Of a DNA stretch of 60,119 nucleotides, positions 9,192 through 16,632 are shown in pieces (within the stretch, counting starts at the first letter, position 1; each line of letters opens with the position of its first letter). The stretch lies in NCBI RefSeq assembly GCF_000247995.1, contig NZ_BAFE01000019.1, positions 1 to 60,119 on the forward strand, written 5' to 3'. The position numbers were made by a program, and so were the translations under genes. Below the pieces are notes generated by a model. That model made no database searches, was not told where the DNA came from, and was given only the letters and a program-made list of their open reading frames with translations. This DNA is from Mobilicoccus pelagius NBRC 104925. Its GTDB lineage: Bacteria; Actinomycetota; Actinomycetes; Actinomycetales; Dermatophilaceae.

Positions 9192-9505
9192 CGTCGTTTG
9201 AACCCACCGGCTTCCAGGAGGGATCGGGCGATGTGGTGGGTGAGGTGGTGGAAGCCCAGGGCGGTGCCGCGCAGGTGTTCGAGCCGTCCGGTGATCGCCT
9301 CTGTGGGTCCGGACCCGCATGCCCGACACCATCGGTCCTCGGCGACGACACGGCAGGCCAGCACCGCCTGATCCGGGGCCAGGTACTGCCCCACGGCCTG
9401 CGGGCCCAGGTCGTCGAGGCCGGTGAGGGTGGTCACGTCAGGGTTCGTGAAAGGTGGCGTCAGACACGTCGAGGTCTTGCAGATGGGCAGTGTGAGAGCT
9501 TCCAT
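9179..9505 (-). pseudogene. ISL3-family transposase remnant (N-terminus fused to C-terminus)
   Basis: 108 codons. Residues about 18-62 (DVTTLTGLDDLG, VGQYLAPDQAVLACRVV, RWCRACG) match the zinc-binding N-terminal region I know from actinobacterial ISL3 transposases. Residues about 63-108 (GPTEAITGRLEHLRG, ALGF, IARSLLEAGGF) match their extreme C-terminus. The join occurs right after the second Cys of the CRACG motif, in frame. The DDE catalytic core is absent, so the product cannot be an active transposase. I start it at the ATG whose reverse complement is at 9503-9505. Confidence 0.75.
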
Positions 9506-9572
9506 CTTCGAGAGACCTCGACGTCTACCTCGGCACCGACGCGCCCACCCCCACGACCCTGCCGCAGCTCGA

Positions 9573-9597
9573 CCTACACCCTCGTCCGGGAAGAGCC
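9573..9597 (-). repeat. Right terminal inverted repeat of the ISL3-type element
   Basis: Reverse complement reads GGCTCTTCCCGG and ends GGTGTAGG. It is the partner of 9167-9191, on the side where the transposase N-terminus lies. Confidence 0.8.
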
Positions 9598-9951
9598 GGT
9601 TGTAGACCGATGGCTCACCACGGCCTCGTCGAACGTGCTGACCCCCTGAGCCATGCGTCACCGGCTGTTCATCTCATAGATCTCCCACTGCGCAGCGGTC
9701 ACTTCCTCGACCGGTCAGCGCCCCACTTCCCCGACCGCGGTCTCAGGGCGCGCCTCACCCCGCATCCGAGAAACACGAGCCGGCAGACCGCCGTGACGAA
9801 GAAGGCTGGTCGAGGGGCCGTGGCCGGTCACCGGGCGATCGCCCGGCGTGGGCGTCATGGGTGTCATGGGCGAGCCTGCGCGTACCCTGTGGGCAGCCTG
9901 GTCCGGCCCCGGAACCCGGACAGCCCACCCCATGCCCCAGAGAAGAGCCCG
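9598..9951. other. Intergenic stretch without a supported gene
   Basis: The 354 bases between the ISL3-type element and the AGCS symporter contain an open frame continuous with the symporter, but its composition (His/Arg/Pro-rich, no membrane or family features) does not look coding. I see no riboswitch-like or tRNA-like structure. It may include debris from the insertion and the symporter promoter. Confidence 0.5.
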
Positions 9952-11439
9952 ATGGACGCCATCCACGACCTCGTCCTCGCGATGAACGACAAGCTGACCA
10001 CGTGGGGCCTCGTGCCCCTCCTCGCGATCTGCGGCGTGCTGTTCACGCTGTGGAGCCGCGGAATGCAGTTCCGCTCCGCGCGCACGATGTGGCGCGTCAT
10101 CCTCGGCTCCCGCTCGGGCCAGGAGGGCGGCATCAGCTCGTTCCAGGCGTTCTGCATCAGCCTCGCGAGCCGGGTCGGCACCGGCAACATCGCCGGCGTC
10201 GCCATCGCCCTCGCCCTCGGCGGCCCCGGAGCGATCTTCTGGATGTGGGTCATGGCGCTGCTCGGCATGGCCACGGCCTTCGTCGAGGCGACCCTCGCCC
10301 AGATCTACAAGCAGCCCCACGAGGACAACACGTTCCGCGGCGGCCCCGCCTTCTACATCCAGCGCGGCCTCGGCTCCCGCCCGGCGGGCATGGTCTTCGC
10401 CGTGTGCCTCATCTTCGCGTTCGGCCTCGCGTTCAACATGGTGCAGGCCAACACGATCGCCGACGTCCTCTCCTCCGGGCACGGCGTCTCCCCGACGGTG
10501 ACGGCGATCGTCCTCGCGATCGTCACGGCCGCCATCGTCCTCGGCGGCGTGCGGTCCGTCGCCCGTGTGACGGAGTACATGGCGCCGATCATGGCGCTCG
10601 TCTACTTCCTCCTCGCCGTCGCCGTCATCGCCCTGCGCGCCCCCGAGGTGCCGGGCGCGCTGCTCGACATCGTGCGGGGCGCGTTCGGCCTCGACCAGGC
10701 CCTCGCCGGCACCGGCGGCGCGATGATCGCCGCCCTCATGAACGGCGTGAAGCGCGGCATGTTCAGCAACGAGGCCGGTATGGGTTCGGCCCCGAACGCC
10801 GCCGCGACCGCGACGGTGAGCCACCCCGCCCACCAGGGCATCGTCCAGGCCACGGGCGTCTTCGTCGACACGATCGTCGTGTGCACCGCGACCGCGGTGA
10901 TGATCCTCCTCGCGGGCCCGAGCGTGTACACCCCCGGTGTGACGACGAAGGAGCAGGCGGGCGCCTCCCTCACGCAGGCCGCGCTCTCCTCCGTCCTCGG
11001 CGGGTGGGTCGTGCCGGTGATGACCGTCCTCATCTTCGTCTTCGCGTTCAGCTCGGTGCTCGGCAACTCGACCTACGCCGAGATCAACATGGACTTCCTC
11101 GGCGGCGGCAAGGTCGGGCGCCTCGCGATCAGGCTCCTCGTCGTCGTCGCCGTGCTCGTCGGCGCCCTCGCGAAGCTCGCGTTCGTGTGGGACCTCGCCG
11201 ACTTCGCCATGTCCCTCATGGCGCTCATCAACCTCGTCGCGATGCTCTTCCTCGGCAGGTACGCCATCCATGCGCTGCGGGATCTCGAGCGGGCGAGGAA
11301 CCGCCCCGAGGACGCCCGGTACGTCCTCGACGAGCTGCCCCAGCGTCCGCGCGGCATCGTCGACGGTGTGTGGGCCGAGCACGGTTCGGCCACGACGACC
11401 GGGCACGTCGACGGCACGAAGCCGCGACCGCGCTCCTGA
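9952..11439 (+). CDS. AGCS-family sodium:alanine/glycine symporter
   Basis: Sodium-coupled amino-acid uptake protein in the cytoplasmic membrane. I start at ATG 9952 (MDAIHDLVLAMNDKLTTW), where similarity to the family begins; the upstream in-frame part is non-coding in character. The 495-residue protein is the normal AGCS length and has about ten hydrophobic segments. The signature GTGNIAGVAIALALGGPGA is at about residue 78, SNEAGMGSAPNAAA sits mid-protein, and the ends are charged. The substrate is probably alanine or glycine, by family only. It stands alone between the chemotaxis and flagellar blocks and is followed by a hairpin. Confidence 0.93.
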   Translation: MDAIHDLVLAMNDKLTTWGLVPLLAICGVLFTLWSRGMQFRSARTMWRVILGSRSGQEGGISSFQAFCISLASRVGTGNIAGVAIALALGGPGAIFWMWVMALLGMATAFVEATLAQIYKQPHEDNTFRGGPAFYIQRGLGSRPAGMVFAVCLIFAFGLAFNMVQANTIADVLSSGHGVSPTVTAIVLAIVTAAIVLGGVRSVARVTEYMAPIMALVYFLLAVAVIALRAPEVPGALLDIVRGAFGLDQALAGTGGAMIAALMNGVKRGMFSNEAGMGSAPNAAATATVSHPAHQGIVQATGVFVDTIVVCTATAVMILLAGPSVYTPGVTTKEQAGASLTQAALSSVLGGWVVPVMTVLIFVFAFSSVLGNSTYAEINMDFLGGGKVGRLAIRLLVVVAVLVGALAKLAFVWDLADFAMSLMALINLVAMLFLGRYAIHALRDLERARNRPEDARYVLDELPQRPRGIVDGVWAEHGSATTTGHVDGTKPRPRS

Positions 11440-11455
11440 CGTCCACGCCGCACCC

Positions 11456-11492
11456 CACGACCCCGTCCCGCCTGCTGCGGGGCGGGGTCGTG
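11456..11492 (+). terminator. Hairpin after the AGCS symporter
   Basis: CACGACCCCGTCCCGC pairs with the GGGGCGGGGTCGTG region around a short loop, starting 16 bases after the stop codon. It isolates the symporter from the flagellar operon. Confidence 0.6.
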
Positions 11493-11873
11493 TGTCGTCC
11501 GGGGCCGGGGGAGACCCGGGCGTGTGCCCGCGACGACGCCGCTCGTGTGCGCAAAGCCCGCGGGCGAGATCGCCGCGACGGTGGGGAGAGGTGGGCGACG
11601 CGCGACGCTGCCGGAGTCCCGTCGGGCCACTCGCCGGCGGATCGCGTTGGGGCGTGGGCGGATTCGCCGCCCGTCACCGGTGTTCCCGCTCCCGATGCCA
11701 CGTTGCATCCATGCAGGTCAGGCGGTTACCGGGCGGTGGGGAGGTCTCAGGAGCGCCCGAGCGGGGCCGATGAGGGGTGAGGCCACGGAGGGCCATGGTC
11801 ACCACGGACGGACGACGGCGGGGTTCCTGCCACGACCCCGAACACAGCCCACTCCAGGGGGGAGTCGACACGC
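11493..11873. other. Leader region of the flagellar operon
   Basis: A 381-base stretch without a supported gene, between the symporter terminator and flgB. It holds the promoter-like motif at 11646-11671 and ends with a GGGGGGAG ribosome-binding site before flgB. Overlapping high-GC frames here show no family features. Confidence 0.5.
11646..11671 (+). promoter_or_regulatory. Candidate motility promoter upstream of the flgB operon
   Basis: GTTG (11646-11649), a 16-base spacer and GCCGCC (11666-11671). The stretch CGTGGGCGGATTCGCCG is close to CGTAGGCGTATTCGCCG before the receptor gene at 4800. The -10 part is weaker (GCCGCC rather than GCCGAT), and the motif lies about 200 bases from the flgB start. 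Confidence 0.3.
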
Positions 11874-12233
11874 ATGAGTTTCTTCATCGGCGACATGACG
11901 ACGCGCACGCTCAGCGAGGCCATGACCGGTCTCTCGATGCGTCAGCGCACCATCTCCGACAACCTCAGCAACATCGACACCCCCGGGTTCCTCGCTGGCA
12001 AGGTCGACTTCGAGAGCGTGCTCAAGAAGGCGTACACGGAGGGCACCGACCCGCGAGGCATCGACATCGCGACGGCACGCTCCCTCGAGCCCACGCGCAC
12101 GAACGGCAGCAACGTCAACCTCGACGAGGAGGCCGTCGCGGGCCAGGAGACCCTGCTCACGCAGCAGCTCGTGTCCCAGGCCCTCACGAACAAGTTCCGT
12201 GGCCTCCGCACCGCCATCAGCGGCTCGGCCTGA
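11874..12233 (+). CDS. flgB: Flagellar basal-body rod protein FlgB
   Basis: 119-residue proximal rod subunit. The N-terminal rod motif is visible (RQRTISDNLSNIDTPGFLAGKVDFES, residues about 23-48), and the C-terminal helix (LVSQALTNKFRGLRTAISG) is the packing helix of axial proteins. It is slightly shorter than enterobacterial FlgB but complete. The ATG follows GGGGGGAG with an 8-base gap. First gene of a long co-directional flagellar operon; flgC begins 14 bases later. Confidence 0.92.
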   Translation: MSFFIGDMTTRTLSEAMTGLSMRQRTISDNLSNIDTPGFLAGKVDFESVLKKAYTEGTDPRGIDIATARSLEPTRTNGSNVNLDEEAVAGQETLLTQQLVSQALTNKFRGLRTAISGSA

Positions 12234-12247
12234 TCGGGGGTGACGTC

Positions 12248-12649
12248 ATGAGTGCCATGTTCGACGCGATGAACGTCTCCAACTCTGGCCTCACGGTCAA
12301 CCGCAAGTGGCTCGACGCGGTCAGCGACAACATCGCCAACATGAACAACGTCTCGCGCACCGACGAGGCCGCGTTCCAGGCGCGGTACGTCGTCGCGAAG
12401 GCCGCCGACTACGGCAAGCCCGCCGGCACGTACGTCGCGGGCAACGTGTGGGGCAACCCGCAGGGCCGCGTGGTCGACATGCCCGACCACCCCCTCGCCG
12501 ACGCCCGCGGGCAGGTGCGGGTGCCCGACATCAACCTCTCCGACCAGATGGCGCAGCTCATGCAGGCCCAGCGCGCCTACCAGGCCAACCTCGCCGCGGT
12601 GGAACGCACGAAGGCGACCTACGAAGCAGCGATCGGAATCGGTAGATGA
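12248..12649 (+). CDS. flgC: Flagellar basal-body rod protein FlgC
   Basis: 133-residue rod subunit. It starts MSAMFDAMNVSNSGLTVNRKWLD with the DNIANMNN rod signature (about 29-36), and ends with the family C-terminus (LMQAQRAYQANLAAVERTKATYEAAIGIGR). ATG 12248 is chosen because the family alignment begins there; the longer upstream frame overlaps flgB. Its last codons overlap the fliE ATG (ATGA), typical of the flgB-flgC-fliE trio. Confidence 0.93.
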   Translation: MSAMFDAMNVSNSGLTVNRKWLDAVSDNIANMNNVSRTDEAAFQARYVVAKAADYGKPAGTYVAGNVWGNPQGRVVDMPDHPLADARGQVRVPDINLSDQMAQLMQAQRAYQANLAAVERTKATYEAAIGIGR

Positions 12650-13200
12650 GCATCGCCCCCATCACGCCCTCGTTCGGGTTCGGCGTCACGCCCGGGTTCG
12701 GCATCAACCCCGCCAACGGCGTGTCGGCCGCCCCGCCGCGCACCGAGGTCGACACGACCACGGCCGCCCAGGGCGTCGCCTCCTTCGGTCAGATGCTCGC
12801 CGGCCGGATCGAGGCCTTCGGGCCCTCCTCCGTGCAGTCCGTCGGTGCCACCGGCCCGGCCACGATGCCGATCACCGCCACCGGCGCCGCCGCCCCGACG
12901 ACGTTCACCCGTCCCGAGGTCACCGCCGCGAACATGACGACGTGGGCGAGCGAGCCCACCGACCTCGGCCGCGGCCTCGAGTCCGGCGCGACCGGCATGG
13001 TCGGGGAGAAGCTCGGCGAGCTCGGCGCCCTCCACGAACGCAGCGACAAGCTCGCCGTCGCCGCCGCCACCGGCGACCTCAAGGACATCCACGAGTACAC
13101 GGTCGCCGCCAACGAGGCCCAGGTGGCCACGCAGCTCGCCGTCAACGTGCGTGACAAGGCCCTCCAGAGCTTCAACGACATCATCCGGATGCAGCTGTGA
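12646..13200 (+). CDS. fliE: Flagellar hook-basal body complex protein FliE, long form
   Basis: FliE joins the MS-ring to the rod. The conserved part is the C-terminal third (about 135-184: DIHEYTVAANEAQVATQLAVNVRDKALQSFND split over the family's paired helices, ending IIRMQL). The N-terminal about 110 residues are Gly/Ala/Thr/Pro-rich and low complexity, making the protein 184 residues against roughly 100 in most bacteria. Its stop overlaps the GTG of fliF. Confidence 0.85.
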   Translation: MSIAPITPSFGFGVTPGFGINPANGVSAAPPRTEVDTTTAAQGVASFGQMLAGRIEAFGPSSVQSVGATGPATMPITATGAAAPTTFTRPEVTAANMTTWASEPTDLGRGLESGATGMVGEKLGELGALHERSDKLAVAAATGDLKDIHEYTVAANEAQVATQLAVNVRDKALQSFNDIIRMQL

Positions 13201-14843
13201 ACCAACGACTCTCCGACGCGCTCACCAAGGTCAGGACCACGTGGAGCACGTTCACCGCCGGCCAGCGTGTCGTCACGGTGATCGCGCTCGTCGTGGCCCT
13301 CGTCGGTGGTGTCGCCTTCTTCCAGTGGGCGAGCCGGCCGACGATGACGCCTGTCTTCACGAGCCTTACGAGCCAGGACGCCGGGGCGATCACCGCGAAG
13401 CTCGACGAGCTCGGCACCCCCTACGAGCTCGCCGACGGCGGTTCGACCGTCGAGGTGCCGGCGGAACAGGTGGCGAAGACCCGCATCGACCTCGCCGCCG
13501 CCGGGCTCCCCGCCCAGACGGAGAACAGCCAGGGCTACGGCCTGCTCGACCAGCAGAACTTCGCCTCCTCGGACTTCCAGCAGAAGATGGCCGCCAAGCG
13601 TGCCGCCGAGGGTGAGCTGCAGAAGGCGATCGACAGCCTCGACGCCGTGCAGAAGTCGACGGTGCAGCTCGCCCTGCCCGACGAGGAGGTCTTCACCGCC
13701 GCGCAGACGCCGACGACGGCGTCCGTGCTCGTCACCCCCAAGCCGCAGCAGCAGCTCGACACGGGCCAGGTCGAGGCGATCGTCCATCTCGTGAGCAGCG
13801 CGGTGCCGAAGCTCGTCGCGAACAACGTCACGGTGACCGACAGCACCGGCCGCCTCCTCTCGGCCACCGGTGCCGCCGGCGCCGCCAGCGCCATCGGCGA
13901 CCAGCGCCTCGCCCAGGCCCAGGGCCTCTCGGCGAGCGCGCAGCAGAAGATCCAGGCGATGCTCGACAAGGCCGTCGGCCCGGGCGCCTCCTCGGTCACC
14001 GTCACCGCCGACCTCAACTTCGACGACACGAAGATCCAGGCCAACGAGTACATCCCGGCCCAGCCCGGCGCCGTCCCCGTGCAGGAGGACACCGAGACCG
14101 AGAAGCTCCGCGGCAACGGCCAGACCCCCACCGGTGGCGTCCTCGGCCCCGACAACATCACCGTCCCCCAGGGCAACTCCGGCCAGAGCAACCAGCAGTA
14201 CGACACCGAGAAGCGCAAGACCATCAACCCGGTCGGCACGCGCACCACGGTGACGGAGCAGGCTCCCGGCCGTCTCGCCCGCATGACCGTCGCGGTCATG
14301 CTCGACGCGAACAAGTCCGCGGCGCTCAACCAGACCGAGATGAATCAGCTCGTCGCGGCCGCCGCGGGCATCGACGCCACGCGTGGCGACGTCGTCAAGG
14401 TCAGCCGGGTCCCGTTCGACACGCAGGCGTCCGCCGCGGCCGAGGCCGAGGCCAGGGCCGCCGCCGAGCAGGAGCGGCAGAACCAGCTCGTCGAGCTCGC
14501 GAAGAACATCGGCCTCGCGCTGCTGCTCCTCCTCGCCCTGCTCATCGGGTTCCGCAAGAGCCGCAAGAAGACGAAGACCGTCGAGATCGGCGACCTCACG
14601 TCCTACGACGCGGAACCCCTGCCGAGTGCGGGCGGTTCGACCGCCGTCCCCATGCAGGAGCTTCCGCCGGCACCCGCCGAGTACGCCCTCGAGGACGACG
14701 AGATGCCGGTCATCGAGGCCACCCCGATCGATCCGCAGTCGGAGGCCCGCACGCAGGCCCGCGCCGAGATCACCGCCCTCGTCGACGAGAACCCCGACGA
14801 GGTGGCCCGCCTGCTGCGCGGGTGGATCACCGAACGCAATTGA
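13197..14843 (+). CDS. fliF: Flagellar MS-ring protein FliF
   Basis: 548-residue inner-membrane ring protein that nucleates basal-body assembly. It has an N-terminal membrane helix (about 24-44), the YscJ-like region (motifs LGTPYELADGG, ARIDLA-type repeats, PDEEVF), a Gly/Gln-rich middle section (about 300-345), a second membrane helix (about 434-452, LALLLLLALLIGF), and an acidic cytoplasmic tail for FliG binding. The GTG at 13197 overlaps the fliE stop (GTGA). The length is normal. Confidence 0.94.
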   Translation: MNQRLSDALTKVRTTWSTFTAGQRVVTVIALVVALVGGVAFFQWASRPTMTPVFTSLTSQDAGAITAKLDELGTPYELADGGSTVEVPAEQVAKTRIDLAAAGLPAQTENSQGYGLLDQQNFASSDFQQKMAAKRAAEGELQKAIDSLDAVQKSTVQLALPDEEVFTAAQTPTTASVLVTPKPQQQLDTGQVEAIVHLVSSAVPKLVANNVTVTDSTGRLLSATGAAGAASAIGDQRLAQAQGLSASAQQKIQAMLDKAVGPGASSVTVTADLNFDDTKIQANEYIPAQPGAVPVQEDTETEKLRGNGQTPTGGVLGPDNITVPQGNSGQSNQQYDTEKRKTINPVGTRTTVTEQAPGRLARMTVAVMLDANKSAALNQTEMNQLVAAAAGIDATRGDVVKVSRVPFDTQASAAAEAEARAAAEQERQNQLVELAKNIGLALLLLLALLIGFRKSRKKTKTVEIGDLTSYDAEPLPSAGGSTAVPMQELPPAPAEYALEDDEMPVIEATPIDPQSEARTQARAEITALVDENPDEVARLLRGWITERN

Positions 14844-14888
14844 CACCCCCCCATCGCACTGCCCTGACGAGGACGGAAAGGAGAACCC

Positions 14889-15908
14889 GTGAGCAACGCC
14901 GTCGCCCCTCACCTCACCGGACTGCGCAAGGCAGCCATCCTGCTCGTGCAGCTCGGGAAGGACGCCTCGGCGGCCATCCTCAAGTCGCTCCCCGAGCACG
15001 AGGTCGAGGCGCTCACCGCGGAGATCGCCCGATTGGAGGGCGTCGACGTCGAGGTCCTCGACGAGGTCCTCGAGGAGTTCCGTGGTCTCGCCAAGGCTCG
15101 CCAGTACTACGTGCAGGGCGGTGTGGGATTCGCCGAGGAGATCCTCGTCGCGACGATGGGCAAGGAAAAGGCCCAGGAGATCATGGACCGCCTCACGGCC
15201 TCCCTGGTCGAGCTGCCGTTCGAGTTCCTCCGCCGTGTCGACGCCAAGCTCATCCTCAACTATCTCCAGGACGAGCACCCACAGACCATCGCGCTCGTCC
15301 TCGCCCACATGGAGTCCGAGCAGGCCGCGATCATCCTCTCCGGCCTCACCTCCGACATGCAGGCCGAGGTCGCGCACCGTCTCGCGATCATGGACCGCAC
15401 GTCGCCGGAGATCGTCAAGCAGGTCGAGTCCCACCTCGAACGCCGCCTGTCGACCCTCGTGCAGGCGGCCGACTCGACCAAGGTCGGCGGTCTCAAGCCG
15501 CTCGTCGAGATCATCAACCAGTCCGACCGCACGACCGAGCGGATGATCCTCGAAGGTCTCGAGAAGCGCGACCTCGAACTCGCCGAACAGGTCCGTGCGC
15601 AGATGTTCATGTTCGAGGACATCGTCGGTCTCGAGGACCGCGCCGTGCAGGTCGTCCTCCGCAAGGTCGAGTCGAAGGACCTCGCCGTCGCCCTCAAGGG
15701 TGTGCGCGAGGACGTCCGCGAGAAGATCACACGGAACATGTCCGAGCGTGCCGCGCTCGCCCTCGCCGACGAGATCAGCATCCTCGGCCCCGTGCGCCTC
15801 AAGCAGGTCGAGGAGGCCCAGGCCGTCGTGATCCGTGCGATCCGCATGCTCGAGGAGGCCGGCGAGATCGTCGTCGCCCGCGGCGGTGGGGACGAGTTCA
15901 TTGCCTGA
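14889..15908 (+). CDS. fliG: Flagellar motor switch protein FliG
   Basis: 339-residue rotor protein that couples the MS-ring to torque generation. The GTG start has AAGGAG 7 bases upstream. The armadillo-like N-terminal, middle (EHPQTIALVLAHM, the family's EHPQ motif near residue 130) and C-terminal domains are all present. The C-terminal torque helix carries the expected charged residues (RKVESKDLAVALKG). Length matches FliG. It overlaps the proposed fliH start. Confidence 0.95.
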   Translation: MSNAVAPHLTGLRKAAILLVQLGKDASAAILKSLPEHEVEALTAEIARLEGVDVEVLDEVLEEFRGLAKARQYYVQGGVGFAEEILVATMGKEKAQEIMDRLTASLVELPFEFLRRVDAKLILNYLQDEHPQTIALVLAHMESEQAAIILSGLTSDMQAEVAHRLAIMDRTSPEIVKQVESHLERRLSTLVQAADSTKVGGLKPLVEIINQSDRTTERMILEGLEKRDLELAEQVRAQMFMFEDIVGLEDRAVQVVLRKVESKDLAVALKGVREDVREKITRNMSERAALALADEISILGPVRLKQVEEAQAVVIRAIRMLEEAGEIVVARGGGDEFIA

Positions 15909-16632
15909 GGGACTGCGGTACACGCCGAACCGGACGAGTTACGTCATCCGCGCCGCCGAGGACGACACGTCCCGACCGGCCCGGATGGGCGCCGACCTCA
16001 CCGCCACCGAGTACGCCCCCGTCGGTGTCGCCGACCCGCGCCTCGTCGACCCCTACCTCGCCGAGGTCGTCGAGAAGGCGAAAGAGCAGGCGCACGCGCA
16101 GGGATACGAGGACGGCCGCGCCCAGGGCTTCGAGGCCGGACGCCGCGAGGGCCTCGACCTCATGGCCCAGCAGCAGGCCGAGATCGCCGAACGCGACGCC
16201 CGCGAACGCGCCTCCCGCAAAGAGCGCCTCGGGGAGCTCCTCGCGAACGTCGAGAACGCCATCGCCGGTGCCCTCAACTACCAGGCGCCCGCCGTGACGG
16301 AGCTGCAGGAGGTCGTCACCGAGCTCGCGGTGCAGATCGCCGAGTCCCTCGTCGGTCACCACCTCGAGGTGGGGGAGTGCACCGCCCGCGACGCCGTCAT
16401 GCGCGCCCTGTCCCAGGTGCCCCGCCGCGCCACAGTGACCCTGCGCATGAACCCGGCCGACCACGACGACGTCACCGCGATCACCGGCGACATCATGGAG
16501 TGGACCGTCGCCGACGTCGTCGCCGACCCCACCGTCGCCCGCGGGGACGCCATCGCAATGGCGACCAACCTCGAGGTGGACGCCTCCCTCGAGGGGGCGC
16601 TCGACCGCGTCCGGACGGCGTTGAACGCATGA
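15901..16632 (+). CDS. fliH: Flagellar export apparatus stalk protein FliH
   Basis: 243-residue regulator of the export ATPase FliI. The order fliG-fliH-fliI and the layout support the assignment: an Ala/Gln/Glu-rich coiled coil (about 65-120, with GYEDGRAQGFEAGRREG repeats of the GxxxG type seen in FliH) followed by the FliH/V-ATPase-E-like C-terminal domain. I place the start at TTG 15901, which overlaps the fliG stop and is preceded by GGGGA; earlier starts lie deep inside fliG. The start choice is the least certain part. Confidence 0.8.
   Translation: MPEGLRYTPNRTSYVIRAAEDDTSRPARMGADLTATEYAPVGVADPRLVDPYLAEVVEKAKEQAHAQGYEDGRAQGFEAGRREGLDLMAQQQAEIAERDARERASRKERLGELLANVENAIAGALNYQAPAVTELQEVVTELAVQIAESLVGHHLEVGECTARDAVMRALSQVPRRATVTLRMNPADHDDVTAITGDIMEWTVADVVADPTVARGDAIAMATNLEVDASLEGALDRVRTALNA

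Larger units (their letters stand above)
9167..9597 (-). mobile_element. 431-bp internally deleted ISL3-family element (non-autonomous)
   Basis: Both ends carry matching inverted repeats (GGCTCTTCCCG...GGTGTAGG, 21 of 25 bases identical), the kind of terminus seen in actinobacterial ISL3-family insertion sequences. Between them is a single short minus-strand frame that joins the N-terminus of an ISL3 transposase directly to its C-terminus. The several hundred codons of catalytic core are gone, leaving a miniature element that could only move with a transposase supplied in trans. The 8-base flanks (AGATCACG and GGTTGTAG) do not match, so there is no visible target duplication and the insertion is probably old or rearranged. 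Confidence 0.75.

Noticed and set aside
9159-9605. Search for an 8-bp target duplication flanking the ISL3-type element
   Set aside because: The flanks AGATCACG and GGTTGTAG do not match, so no duplication is claimed.
9598-9951. Glycine-type riboswitch before the AGCS symporter
   Set aside because: I looked for the paired conserved bulges and found none. The region has no convincing aptamer-like structure.
12789-15923. A 1044-codon minus-strand frame opposite fliF/fliG
   Set aside because: Antisense shadow with the typical Leu/Gly/Arg/Asp bias. The plus strand carries complete FliE, FliF and FliG.
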